Source: Marinilabiliales bacterium
Lineage (GTDB): Bacteria; Bacteroidota; Bacteroidia; Bacteroidales; F082
Direction: 5' to 3'
Length of the DNA stretch: 9,379 bases
NCBI GenBank assembly: GCA_002869465.1
Contig: PKSW01000472.1
Span: forward strand, 1 to 9,379
Made by a program: the position numbers and the translations under genes. The notes beneath the pieces are model-generated. The model was given only the letters and a program-made list of their open reading frames with translations. It searched no databases and had not been told where the DNA came from. Position 1 is the stretch's first letter. Each line of letters begins with the position of its first letter. Below are positions 1-7,876 of this stretch, one piece after another.

Positions 1-165
1 AATTTCCAATAGCACAATAATATTGTAAAATGGAATTAATACAGCCCATCCCGGTTTTCCGGCTTTTTCATAAATTTTCCATTGGGCAATAATGCTAATT
101 AAGGCTATGGCTGCGATGATGATGACCATAATAACCAAAACACCGTAAGAATAGTTTTCGTTCAT
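1..165 (-). CDS. Partial small membrane protein, DUF5684-like (N-terminal 55 residues)
   Basis: An open frame starts at an ATG (165) on the minus strand and runs off the left edge, giving 55 residues without a stop. The product begins with a short polar stretch (MNENYSYG), then a strongly hydrophobic segment at about residues 8-27 that should be a transmembrane helix. A basic connector follows (WKIYEKAGKPGW, 29-40), then the start of a second hydrophobic stretch (AVLIPFYNIIVLLEI, 41-55). The KAGKPGWA-x-IP-x-YN-x-x-VLLEI pattern is what I recall from the DUF5684 family of small multi-pass bacterial membrane proteins, sometimes found near signal peptidase genes. Function is unknown. It lies 36 bp downstream of the acetoacetate-CoA ligase stop on the same strand, so it could be the last gene of that transcript or a separate unit; no convincing terminator lies between. 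The gene call is solid, the family name moderate. Confidence 0.65.
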   Translation of the reverse strand, partial: MNENYSYGVLVIMVIIIAAIALISIIAQWKIYEKAGKPGWAVLIPFYNIIVLLEI

Positions 166-201
166 GATTTTGTCTTTTTAGTAATTATTAAATTAAAAAC
201 A

Positions 202-2142
202 TTATTCCAGTATATTTTTATAATATTCCAGGCATTCAGGGTTGGCGAGTGCATCTTTGTTTTTCACATCCTGCCCGTGAATGATCTTTTTGACAGCAAT
301 TTCCACTTTTTTGCCATTTATGGTATATGGAATATCAGCTACTTGTTTAATAATGGAAGGCACGTGACGCGGACTGCAGTTGTTGCGAATTCCGGATCGT
401 ATCAATTTGATCAGGTTATTGTCCAGTAGTAAACCTTCTTTCAGCTTTACAAATAAAACAACCAATTCATCATCATCTAATTTTCTGCCTACAACAACCG
501 AATCTTCGATCTCTTCCATGTTTTCCACCACCCGGTAGATTTCTGCCGTGCCAATACGTACACCCTGCGGATTCAAGGTGGCATCCGACCGGCCCAGCAT
601 AACGATGCCGCCATTTTTAGTTATTTCGATATAATCGCCATGATGCCATACACCCTCAAACTCTTCGAAATAGGCCTTTTTATATTTTACATCATCTTCA
701 TCATTCCAGAAATAAATAGGCATGGAAGGAAAAGCCGATTTACAAACCAGCTCACCCTGCTCTTCAATCAATGAATTGCCTTCCACGTCGAAACAATCCA
801 CATCCATGCCAAGGCCTTTGCATTGAATTTCGCTGGCATATACAGGTAATGTTGGCGAACCCAAAACAAAACATGAAACAATGTCTGTTCCCCCTGCAAT
901 AGAAGAGAGTTGCACATCTTTCGACCAGCGGTTGTAAACGTATCTGAAGCTTTCATTCGATAGGGGTGAGCCGGTTGAAGCAATGACATTAAGATGCTCA
1001 AAATTATAATGGCAAACCGGGCAAACACCTTCAGCTTCCAGCGATGCTATATATTTGGCACTCGTTCCGAATACATTAATTTTCAGGTCGTAAGCCATCT
1101 TCAATAAGGCTTCGGGATTTGGGTAAAACGGATTGCCATCGTAAAGTATTAAAGTGGCGCCCACAGCCAGGCTGCTTACAAACCAATTCCACATCATCCA
1201 ACCGCAGGTTGTAAAATAGAATATTCGTTGGTCGGCAGTAAGATTGGTATGAAGTACCAATTCCTTCAGGTGCTGAATGAGCGTTCCGCCTGCTGAATGC
1301 ACAATACTCTTCGGCAATCCCGTGGTACCGGATGAATACATAATATAAAGTGGATGATCAAAGGGAAGTTGCTCAAAGGTCAGGGGGTCATCACTTGTTT
1401 TTACAAGTTCTGTCCAGGCCATTGCATTGGGGATTGTATCCACATCAAGGTGCGCTGTGTAATCTACCATCACCACTTTTTTAACGGAAGGCAGGGAATC
1501 AAGGATGCCTTTTAATTTCTCCTGTGAGTCGAAGGCTTTGCCTTTATAAAAATAACCATCGGCTGCGATGATCACCTTTGGTTTGATCTGGCTGAAGCGG
1601 TCCAGCACGCCTTTAATTCCAAAATCAGGTGATGAGGATGACCAAATGGCCCCAATGGATGCTGACGCGAGCATGGCGATGATGGTTTCAGGCATGTTGG
1701 GCATAAAAGCAGCCACACGGTCGCCTTTTTCAACGCCCAGCCGTTTAAATCCTGCCGCAGCAAGTCTAACTTGTTCATATAATTCAGCGTAGGTAATTTC
1801 GCGCCTTACCGTATCTTCACCCCAGAATATCATGGCCAGGTGATCATTGTTCCGGCTTAACAGGTTTTCGGCAAAATTCAATCGCGCCCCTTTGAACCAC
1901 TTGGCGCCCGGCATTTTTTTCGGGTCGTCAACTACCTGCTCATACGTTTGTGAATGTTTGATGCCGCAAAAATCCCATATTTCAGCCCAGAACTCAGGAA
2001 TATTTTCCACGCTCCATTGATGGATGGTATAATATTCATTGTTAGGTAAATTGTACTTATTAGCGATCATGGAAAGAAACCCGAACATGTTCGAGTTCTT
2101 TTTATAATCCTCCGTTGGTTTCCATAGTTGTTGATAACTCAT
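202..2142 (-). CDS. aacS: Acetoacetate--CoA ligase (acetoacetyl-CoA synthetase)
   Basis: This ATP-dependent acyl-CoA synthetase of the adenylate-forming (ANL) superfamily converts acetoacetate, ATP and CoA to acetoacetyl-CoA, AMP and pyrophosphate in the cytoplasm. At 646 residues it has the usual full length of the acetoacetyl-CoA synthetase branch. Visible motifs in order are: an N-terminal ACAS-type region with FWAEIWDF (about 51-58) and GARLNFAENLL (85-95); the phosphate-binding A3 loop YSSGTTGLPKSI (269-280); GWMMWNW (314-320); STGSPLS (389-395); IAGGTDIV (415-422); the hinge motif GRSDATLNPQGVRIG (517-531); and C-terminal NGKKVE, where K611 is the expected adenylation lysine. SGTTGLPKSIVHS together with LNPQGVRIGTAEIYR favours acetoacetate over acetate as substrate. 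A CPVC pair at 374-377 is a local oddity. The start is ATG at 2142; a nearer upstream ATG is out of frame. It lies 32 bp after the acyl-CoA dehydrogenase and probably recovers the acetoacetate made by HMG-CoA cleavage. Confidence 0.93.
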   Translation of the reverse strand: MSYQQLWKPTEDYKKNSNMFGFLSMIANKYNLPNNEYYTIHQWSVENIPEFWAEIWDFCGIKHSQTYEQVVDDPKKMPGAKWFKGARLNFAENLLSRNNDHLAMIFWGEDTVRREITYAELYEQVRLAAAGFKRLGVEKGDRVAAFMPNMPETIIAMLASASIGAIWSSSSPDFGIKGVLDRFSQIKPKVIIAADGYFYKGKAFDSQEKLKGILDSLPSVKKVVMVDYTAHLDVDTIPNAMAWTELVKTSDDPLTFEQLPFDHPLYIMYSSGTTGLPKSIVHSAGGTLIQHLKELVLHTNLTADQRIFYFTTCGWMMWNWFVSSLAVGATLILYDGNPFYPNPEALLKMAYDLKINVFGTSAKYIASLEAEGVCPVCHYNFEHLNVIASTGSPLSNESFRYVYNRWSKDVQLSSIAGGTDIVSCFVLGSPTLPVYASEIQCKGLGMDVDCFDVEGNSLIEEQGELVCKSAFPSMPIYFWNDEDDVKYKKAYFEEFEGVWHHGDYIEITKNGGIVMLGRSDATLNPQGVRIGTAEIYRVVENMEEIEDSVVVGRKLDDDELVVLFVKLKEGLLLDNNLIKLIRSGIRNNCSPRHVPSIIKQVADIPYTINGKKVEIAVKKIIHGQDVKNKDALANPECLEYYKNILE

Positions 2143-2174
2143 AAAGACTCATTTTTTCATGTGAGGAGAATGAC

Positions 2175-3320
2175 TTAACAGCCGATCTGCCTTGAAATGA
2201 CCAGCCGCTGGATTTCGGAAGTGCCTTCACCAATCTGCAGCAATCGCTGATCACGATAAAAGCGTTCCACATCGTAGTCTTTCATCAGCCCGTATCCGCC
2301 ATGTAATTGTACCGCTTCATCGGCTACTTCCCTGGCAATTTCAGAACAATATAATTTCGACATGGCTGCCTCTTTTGTAAAGGGTTTACCTTCATCTTTC
2401 AGCCAGCAGGCTTTGTAAAGGAGGTTGCGCGCCAGCTCAATTTTTGTAGCCATGTCGGCCAGCTTAAAAGCATTGACCTGGAATTTAGAGATCGGTTTGC
2501 CGAATTGTTTTCGCTCATTGGCATAAGCCAGGGCCATTTCAAAAGCGCCCTGTGCCAGCCCTAATCCCATGGCTGCTATCGACAGGCGTCCGCCATCAAG
2601 CGTTGAGAGCATGATCTTGGAACCTTTGCCGACTTCACCAAGCAGGTTTTCTTTGGGAACGCGACAATCGTCAAAATACAATTCAGAGGTGTCTGAGGCC
2701 CGCCACATCATCTTGCCATGCATGGTTTTGGCCGTGAATCCGGTAGTGCCTTTTTCAACCAGGATGGTTGTGAACTCTTTCTTGCCATTTTTCGCATCAG
2801 AAACAGCCTGAACTGTGCATCCTTTCGAGATGACAGATGAACCGTTCGTAATGAAGATTTTAGACCCGTTGATCACCCACTCATCTCCATCTAATACAGC
2901 AGTGGTTTTTGAACCACGTGAATCAGAACCTGCACCGGGCTCTGTTAATCCAAAGCTCCACAATGCTTCTCCTGTGCATAACTGCGGCAGGTATTTCATT
3001 TTCTGTTCTTCTGTTCCATAGCCGAACAGCGGATAAATGCCCAGCGAATTGTGGGCGGCCAGTGTAGCGGCATGCGATCCATCTACACGTGCCATTTCTT
3101 CCACAGCGATAATGTAGGATAAAGTATCAAGTCCCTGCCCGCCATATTTCTCCGGCAGGTTCATGCCAAACAATCCCATTTCACCAATCCTTTTGGTAAG
3201 TTCAATGGAAAATTCACCTTTTTCATCCAGTTCCCTGGCCTGTGGTTTTATTTCACGTTCTGCAAAATCGCGAACCGTATCGCGTATCAGTTGTTGTTCA
3301 TCACTTAACTCAAAGTTCAT
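2175..3320 (-). CDS. Acyl-CoA dehydrogenase (short/branched-chain type; catalytic Glu in the EGT position)
   Basis: This FAD-dependent dehydrogenase introduces the alpha-beta double bond into an acyl-CoA and passes electrons to electron-transfer flavoprotein. At 381 residues it is a complete short-chain-type ACAD. Visible motifs are FGLTEPGAGSDSRGS (about 123-137, flavin/substrate loop), FITNGS (156-161), RKQFGKPISKFQ (270-281), QLHGGYG (338-344) and the C-terminal IGEGTSEIQRLVISR (363-377). E365 of that motif is the canonical catalytic base of MCAD/SCAD-like enzymes. Isovaleryl-CoA dehydrogenases instead have Ala here (GAGT) and a Glu in the LDLERL motif; this protein has LDGGRL (241-246), Gly at the IVD glutamate position. 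The operon setting suggests isovaleryl-CoA or another branched acyl-CoA as substrate, but the residues point to a general, isobutyryl or 2-methylbutyryl type. The ATG at 3320 is only 4 bp past the mccA stop, which implies translational coupling. Confidence 0.93.
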   Translation of the reverse strand: MNFELSDEQQLIRDTVRDFAEREIKPQARELDEKGEFSIELTKRIGEMGLFGMNLPEKYGGQGLDTLSYIIAVEEMARVDGSHAATLAAHNSLGIYPLFGYGTEEQKMKYLPQLCTGEALWSFGLTEPGAGSDSRGSKTTAVLDGDEWVINGSKIFITNGSSVISKGCTVQAVSDAKNGKKEFTTILVEKGTTGFTAKTMHGKMMWRASDTSELYFDDCRVPKENLLGEVGKGSKIMLSTLDGGRLSIAAMGLGLAQGAFEMALAYANERKQFGKPISKFQVNAFKLADMATKIELARNLLYKACWLKDEGKPFTKEAAMSKLYCSEIAREVADEAVQLHGGYGLMKDYDVERFYRDQRLLQIGEGTSEIQRLVISRQIGC

Positions 3321-3324
3321 GATG

Positions 3325-5337
3325 TTATGTTTTAATTGTTGATATTTTTAACTGTACAAGTTGCTTGTCCGTATCCACCATTTCGCCTTCTTTTACATTC
3401 ACCTTTTCAATGACGGCATCTGTTCCGGCAACGATATTGTTTTCCATTTTCATGGCCTCTACCACCAGTAAAACCGTCCCTCTTTTTACTTTCTGTCCCT
3501 CTTTTACATTAATAACCAGTACTTTGCCGGGCATCGGGGCAAATAGATTGTTTCCTCCTTCTCCGGATGTTCCTGACGAAGATGTTTCGGTGCTATCCAG
3601 TACATCATTTCTTTTTAGTTTAAAATGATTGCCCTGTATGGTGATGAAATAAATGCCCTTTGTGTCTGCAGAAATAAAGGCATCATATTTCTTTTTATCC
3701 ATAAAAAAGCTGACGAAATTTTTCGTGATCTCGATGAGAGAGGCATTAAACTTTTTACTTTCAATATTGAACTGATAATCTGTTTTATGTGTAGAAATCA
3801 AATCCACAGCATTCGTGCTTTCCTTGTCGGAGAATAAGAAACGGATCAAATTTCGCCAGTAGCCGATTTTTTCCCATGTATTGGCATGTGTATTTAGTTT
3901 TGAAACATTTATAGCGTAAAGACTAGCTGCCAGCAATGGTATTGCCTTGTTTGTGCCCGATTTTGACTTCCTGATGGCATCCAGTAATTTGGTACTGTGT
4001 TCATCACAAAATCTGGTAGAGATATGGTTCTTCTTAAAAGCCTTATGCTGCAATACCTGTGAAAGAAATTCAATATTGGTTTGGATGCCGTGGATGATAT
4101 AATCATTCAATGCATCGACGGATTTATTGATAGCCTCATTTCGGTTCTTGCCCCAAACCACCATCTTACTGATCATCGGGTCGAAAAAGCTGTAAATAGT
4201 GGTGGCTTTTTCGATACCGGTATCCACGCGGATATTTTCTCCAGCGGGCTGCTGATAAAAAGTCATGGTGCCGGGCGAGGGCATAAAATTATTTTCAGGG
4301 TCTTCAGCATAGATCCTGCATTCGATGGCATGGCCATTTTGTGTTAGCTGTTCCTGTTTCAGGCGAAGTTTATTTCCTGCTGCTACTGAAATTTGCTCTT
4401 CGATGAGATCTACCCCCGTAATCATTTCCGTAACCGGATGTTCCACCTGGATGCGGGTATTCATTTCCAGGAAATAAAAGTTTAGGTTCTTGTCGACCAG
4501 AAATTCGATGGTTCCGGCACTGTTGTATCCCACTTTTTTAGTGATGGCGACTGCAGCCTCGCCCATTTTCTTTCTGATTTCGGGTGTTAATGTTGGAGAA
4601 GGTGATTCTTCGATGATCTTCTGGTAACGACGTTGGATGGTGCATTCGCGTTCAAACAGATGTACTACATTACCATAATTATCACCCATCACCTGGAATT
4701 CGATATGGCGGGGCTCTTCAATATATTGTTCGATATAAATACTCGGATCGCCGAAATAATTTTTCGCCTCCCGACTGGTAGTTTCCAGAACTTGTTTCAA
4801 CTCGTCTGATTTGCGAACAATGCGCATGCCTTTTCCTCCGCCTCCTGCAGCAGCTTTTACCAGCATGGGCAATGGAATTTTATGGGCATTTTTAAGCAGT
4901 TGGGTCGGACTTCCGGTAATTCCTTCTGTCATAGGAATGCCAAGTTCTTTCACAAATTTCCGGGCTTCAATTTTATTGCCCATTAACTGGATCGGAGTTG
5001 TTCCGGGGCCAATAAAAATAATACCGGCTTCATCACAAGCGTCTACAAATTTTGGATTTTCAGACAGGAAACCATAACCGGGATGGATGGCATCGCAATG
5101 GGCGTTTTTAGCCACTTCAATGATCTTTTCAATATTCAGATAGGTTTCACTCAATTCCTGCTGACCGATACAAAATGCTTCATCTGCCTTTTTTACATGA
5201 AGGGCCTTTTTGTCAATTTCTGAATACACAGCCACAGTTTTGATTCCCATATTTTTGGCGGTCCGCATGATTCTTACGGCAATTTCACCCCTGTTGGCGA
5301 TGAGTATTTTGTTTATTTTTTTCATTTTATTATTCAT
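3325..5337 (-). CDS. mccA: Methylcrotonyl-CoA carboxylase alpha subunit (biotin carboxylase + biotin carrier)
   Basis: This is the biotin-containing subunit of an acyl-CoA carboxylase, 670 residues, as expected for MCC alpha. Domains in order are: a biotin carboxylase N-domain starting KINKILIANRGEIAVRIMR (7-25); an ATP-grasp core with the glycine-rich loop KAAAGGGGKGM (161-171); the FERECTIQRRYQKIIEESPSP signature (228-248); EMNTRIQVEHPVTE (291-304) with the catalytic region; a C-terminal BC domain to about 450; a poorly conserved middle (about 460-580, probably the subunit-contacting BT domain); a Ser/Gly linker (582-596); and a biotinyl domain with VEAMKMEN, K630 being the biotinylated lysine. 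It carboxylates biotin with bicarbonate and ATP, then MccB transfers the carboxyl group. The MCC assignment rests on MccB and LiuC next door; propionyl-CoA carboxylase alpha is the alternative. The start at 5337 overlaps the liuC stop by 8 bp. A second in-frame ATG at 5325 (residue 5) would avoid the overlap and is equally plausible. Confidence 0.92.
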   Translation of the reverse strand: MNNKMKKINKILIANRGEIAVRIMRTAKNMGIKTVAVYSEIDKKALHVKKADEAFCIGQQELSETYLNIEKIIEVAKNAHCDAIHPGYGFLSENPKFVDACDEAGIIFIGPGTTPIQLMGNKIEARKFVKELGIPMTEGITGSPTQLLKNAHKIPLPMLVKAAAGGGGKGMRIVRKSDELKQVLETTSREAKNYFGDPSIYIEQYIEEPRHIEFQVMGDNYGNVVHLFERECTIQRRYQKIIEESPSPTLTPEIRKKMGEAAVAITKKVGYNSAGTIEFLVDKNLNFYFLEMNTRIQVEHPVTEMITGVDLIEEQISVAAGNKLRLKQEQLTQNGHAIECRIYAEDPENNFMPSPGTMTFYQQPAGENIRVDTGIEKATTIYSFFDPMISKMVVWGKNRNEAINKSVDALNDYIIHGIQTNIEFLSQVLQHKAFKKNHISTRFCDEHSTKLLDAIRKSKSGTNKAIPLLAASLYAINVSKLNTHANTWEKIGYWRNLIRFLFSDKESTNAVDLISTHKTDYQFNIESKKFNASLIEITKNFVSFFMDKKKYDAFISADTKGIYFITIQGNHFKLKRNDVLDSTETSSSGTSGEGGNNLFAPMPGKVLVINVKEGQKVKRGTVLLVVEAMKMENNIVAGTDAVIEKVNVKEGEMVDTDKQLVQLKISTIKT

Positions 5338-6124
5338 CGGATTGCCAATTGGGTTTTCTTTTCTCTAAAAATGAGGCCATGCCTTCCTGTCCTTCCTCAG
5401 AAGCACGAAGCTCAGCAATGATGCGGGCAGTATATTCCAACATATTATCGGTTTCATAGCCAATAATTGAATGAACGAGTTTTTTTGCTGCACGAACTGC
5501 TTTTGGGCCATTACGTTTTATCTCCAGTAACAGACGATTTAACTCAGTTTCCAATTCGTTATCAGCCACTGATTTATTAATGAGCTTCCATGAAAGCGCT
5601 TCTCTGGATTTGAATCTTTTACCGGTGATCATCAGTTCTTTTGCCCCAAATTCACCAATGCGTTTGATAACAAACGGTGCTATGGTCGCCGGTGCAATTC
5701 CCAGTTTAACTTCGCTAAAAGCAAAAGTGGTGTTTTCTTCAGCCAGAACGATATCACAAGCCGCTAGCAAACCATTGGCACCTCCATACGCGGAACCGTG
5801 CACCATGGCAATAGTTGGAAACGGACAGGTATAAATATGTTGGAATAATCTGGCCAGTTTTAAGCTGTCTTCCCTATTCTCTTCTTTTCCAAATGAAGCA
5901 ATTCCTTTCATATAGTTTAGGTCGGCGCCGGCACAAAATGATCTTCCTTTGCCCCGTAATACGATAGCTCTTGTCTGGTCATTATTGAAAGATGAATACG
6001 CATCGGTCAACTCTTCAATCATCAGGGCATTCATCGCGTTATGTACTTCAGGTCGATTCAACCAGACGCTGATCACATGGTTTTTCGCTTCGATGATGAT
6101 GGTTTTATAATCTTTCATATTCAT
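5330..6124 (-). CDS. liuC: Methylglutaconyl-CoA hydratase, LiuC-type (crotonase family)
   Basis: A crotonase-fold enoyl-CoA hydratase, 264 residues (full family length), expected to hydrate 3-methylglutaconyl-CoA to HMG-CoA after the MCC step. The CoA-binding/oxyanion-hole region reads RSFCAGADLNYMKG (61-74) and the second oxyanion element is GSAYGGANGLLAACD (110-124). Of the two acid/base glutamates of mitochondrial enoyl-CoA hydratase, only the second is present (E138 in FSEVKLGIAPATIAPFV); the first position is Gly118. This GGxxGL plus SEVxLGIAPAxIxPFV combination is what I recall from bacterial LiuC proteins and supports the assignment over fatty-acid hydratases. A second in-frame ATG lies at residue 3 (6118). 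The 6124 start overlaps the mccB stop by one base (TAATG), and the stop overlaps the mccA start, so the gene is locked between the two carboxylase subunits and probably co-translated with them. Confidence 0.9.
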   Translation of the reverse strand: MNMKDYKTIIIEAKNHVISVWLNRPEVHNAMNALMIEELTDAYSSFNNDQTRAIVLRGKGRSFCAGADLNYMKGIASFGKEENREDSLKLARLFQHIYTCPFPTIAMVHGSAYGGANGLLAACDIVLAEENTTFAFSEVKLGIAPATIAPFVIKRIGEFGAKELMITGKRFKSREALSWKLINKSVADNELETELNRLLLEIKRNGPKAVRAAKKLVHSIIGYETDNMLEYTARIIAELRASEEGQEGMASFLEKRKPNWQSDE

Positions 6125-7731
6125 TACATTCTAAAAACGCCATATTTCTGTTCCGGGAATTTCTGATTTAATGAAGCGGCAATGCCCATGGCAAGTATTT
6201 TTCTGGTATCAACCGGGTCAATGATTCCGTCATCCCATAATCGTGAGGTACTGTAATAAGCCGAACCTTCTTTTTCGTATTTGGCCAGTATTTTTGCGCG
6301 TAGTTCTTCTATCTCCTTTTTGGGAGGTTCTTTACCGGCCAATTTATATTGATCGGCTTTAACAGTTGTTAAAACAGTGGCAGCCTGTTCACCGCCCATT
6401 ACTGATATTTTCGCATTGGGCCACATGAATAATAGTCGTGGATCGTAGGCACGGCCTGCCATACCATAATTCCCGGCACCAAATGAACCACCAAAAACAA
6501 CCGTAAATTTGGGTACATTGGTATTTGAAACCGCATGCACCATTTTAGCACCGTCTTTGGCAATACCGCCTCTTTCAAATTCCTTACCTACCATAAAACC
6601 TGTGATATTTTGCAGGAAGATAAGCGGAATCTTACGGGATGTACATAATTCAATAAAATGGGTGACTTTCAAAGCAGATTCGGAAAACAAAACACCGTAA
6701 TTGGCAATAATTCCTACGGGAAATCCCATGATATAAGCAAATCCTGTGACTACAGTGGTCGCATATCTCGACTTAAATTCCTGGAAACGGCTGCCATCCA
6801 CCATACGCATGATCACCTCTCGCGGGTCGACGATTTTTCTTAAATATACCGGGGCGATGCCATATAATTCTTCGGGGTCGTAAAGGGGTTCCTCTGGCGA
6901 AAGAATATCGAGTTCCTGCTTCTCCCTGTGATCAAGGGTTTCGAAAATATTGCGGCAAATCTGAATGGCATGGGTATCGTTTTCAGCCAGGTGATCGGCC
7001 ACCCCTGAAATGGCGGTATGCACCTCAGCGCCTCCCAGTTCTTCAGCCGTAACTTCTTCACCTGTAGCTGCTTTTACTAATGGCGGGCCACCCAGGAATA
7101 TGGTTCCCTGGCCCCTGATAATGATGGTTTCATCACTCATGGCCGGCACGTAAGCACCACCGGCAGTGCATGATCCCATTACGATGGCAATTTGCGGAAT
7201 ACCCCTGGCCGACATCTGTGCCTGGTTAAAAAAGAAACGGCCAAAATGATCCCTGTCTGGAAACACCGTATCCTGTTCAGGCAGAAAAGCACCACCCGAA
7301 TCAACCATATAAACGCAGGGCAGATTATTTTGCATGGCAATTTCCTGCGCTCGTAAATGCTTTTTAATAGTAAAACGCATATAAGTGCCCCCTTTCACAG
7401 TCGCATCATTGGCAATGATGACCGTTTCTCTGCCATGGATCACTCCAATTCCGGTTACAATCCCGGCTGAAGGGAAACCATCGTTATATTGTCCATAAGC
7501 GGCCAAGGACGAAAGTTCCAAAAAGGGTGTGTCAGGATCAACCAATAAATTGATGCGTTCCCTGGCCAAGAGTTTACCCCTGTCTTTATGCTTTTTTACT
7601 GCACTTTCCGAACCACCCTTGGTGCTTTCAGCCAATCTTTCCTTGTATTGAGCAATGAGTTTTTGGAATGCCGCTTTATTTGATTTGAATTCGGCTGAAT
7701 TCGTATCGATCTTTGTTTTTAAAGTGAACAA
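6124..7731 (-). CDS. mccB: Methylcrotonyl-CoA carboxylase beta subunit (carboxyltransferase), TTG start
   Basis: The carboxyltransferase subunit transfers CO2 from carboxybiotin on MccA to 3-methylcrotonyl-CoA, forming 3-methylglutaconyl-CoA. At 535 residues it has the usual MCC beta length. MCC-type signatures are AYGQYNDGFPSAGIVTG (78-94), VDSGGAFLP (143-151) followed by FPDRDHFGRFFFNQAQ (157-172), FLGGPPLVKAATGEE (212-226), GVLFSESALK (346-355) and the second carboxyltransferase-domain oxyanion region FGGSFGAGNYGMAGRAYDPR (413-432). FLGGPPLVKAATGE separates it from propionyl-CoA carboxylases, which as I recall read more like FITGPDVVKTVTGE. The start codon is TTG at 7731: an in-frame TAA lies 12 bp upstream (7746-7744), no ATG or GTG start fits between, and the next Met (118) is deep inside the domain, while the residues right after the TTG resemble normal MCC beta N-termini. 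It is the first gene of the minus-strand operon. Confidence 0.95.
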   Translation of the reverse strand: MFTLKTKIDTNSAEFKSNKAAFQKLIAQYKERLAESTKGGSESAVKKHKDRGKLLARERINLLVDPDTPFLELSSLAAYGQYNDGFPSAGIVTGIGVIHGRETVIIANDATVKGGTYMRFTIKKHLRAQEIAMQNNLPCVYMVDSGGAFLPEQDTVFPDRDHFGRFFFNQAQMSARGIPQIAIVMGSCTAGGAYVPAMSDETIIIRGQGTIFLGGPPLVKAATGEEVTAEELGGAEVHTAISGVADHLAENDTHAIQICRNIFETLDHREKQELDILSPEEPLYDPEELYGIAPVYLRKIVDPREVIMRMVDGSRFQEFKSRYATTVVTGFAYIMGFPVGIIANYGVLFSESALKVTHFIELCTSRKIPLIFLQNITGFMVGKEFERGGIAKDGAKMVHAVSNTNVPKFTVVFGGSFGAGNYGMAGRAYDPRLLFMWPNAKISVMGGEQAATVLTTVKADQYKLAGKEPPKKEIEELRAKILAKYEKEGSAYYSTSRLWDDGIIDPVDTRKILAMGIAASLNQKFPEQKYGVFRM

Positions 7732-7800
7732 TTTCGGGGTGATTTAGTTAGTAATAATCATTTCTCAACTATATTTCTGAGCCTATGCAAGTTTAGTGAA

Positions 7801-7812
7801 ATTTGGCCAAAT
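7801..7812. repeat. 12-bp perfect palindrome, possible operator
   Basis: ATTTGGCCAAAT is a perfect 12-bp palindrome about 70 bp upstream of the mccB start. It lies just 3' (on the minus strand) of the TACTTTAG promoter-like box, where a repressor could block transcription of the mcc operon. A role as operator is inference; only the symmetry is seen. Confidence 0.4.
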
Positions 7813-7876
7813 ACTAAAGTAAAACGAAGGATAAAATTAGATTTCTTTTATCGAAAAGAGCTCAACTTTGTTTTTT

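Noticed and set aside
166..201. A/T-only imperfect inverted repeat between aacS and the membrane protein gene
   Set aside because: The arms are T-run against A-run with bulges, expected by chance in this composition. Not supportable as a terminator.
2175..3320. Naming the dehydrogenase isovaleryl-CoA dehydrogenase (ivd/liuA) from context
   Set aside because: The residues diagnostic for that family are absent (EGT in place of AGT, LDGGRL in place of LDLERL), so only a general name is given.
3325..7731. Propionyl-CoA or geranyl-CoA carboxylase as the identity of the biotin enzyme
   Set aside because: The beta subunit has the MCC-type FLGGPPLVKAATGEE and GVLFSESALK motifs, and a LiuC-type hydratase lies between the subunits, so MCC is the better call.
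7714..7731. Possible 5' truncation or frameshift of mccB because no ATG start exists
   Set aside because: The frame is intact from the TTG, the N-terminal residues match normal MCC beta proteins, and total length is typical, so an alternative start codon is sufficient.
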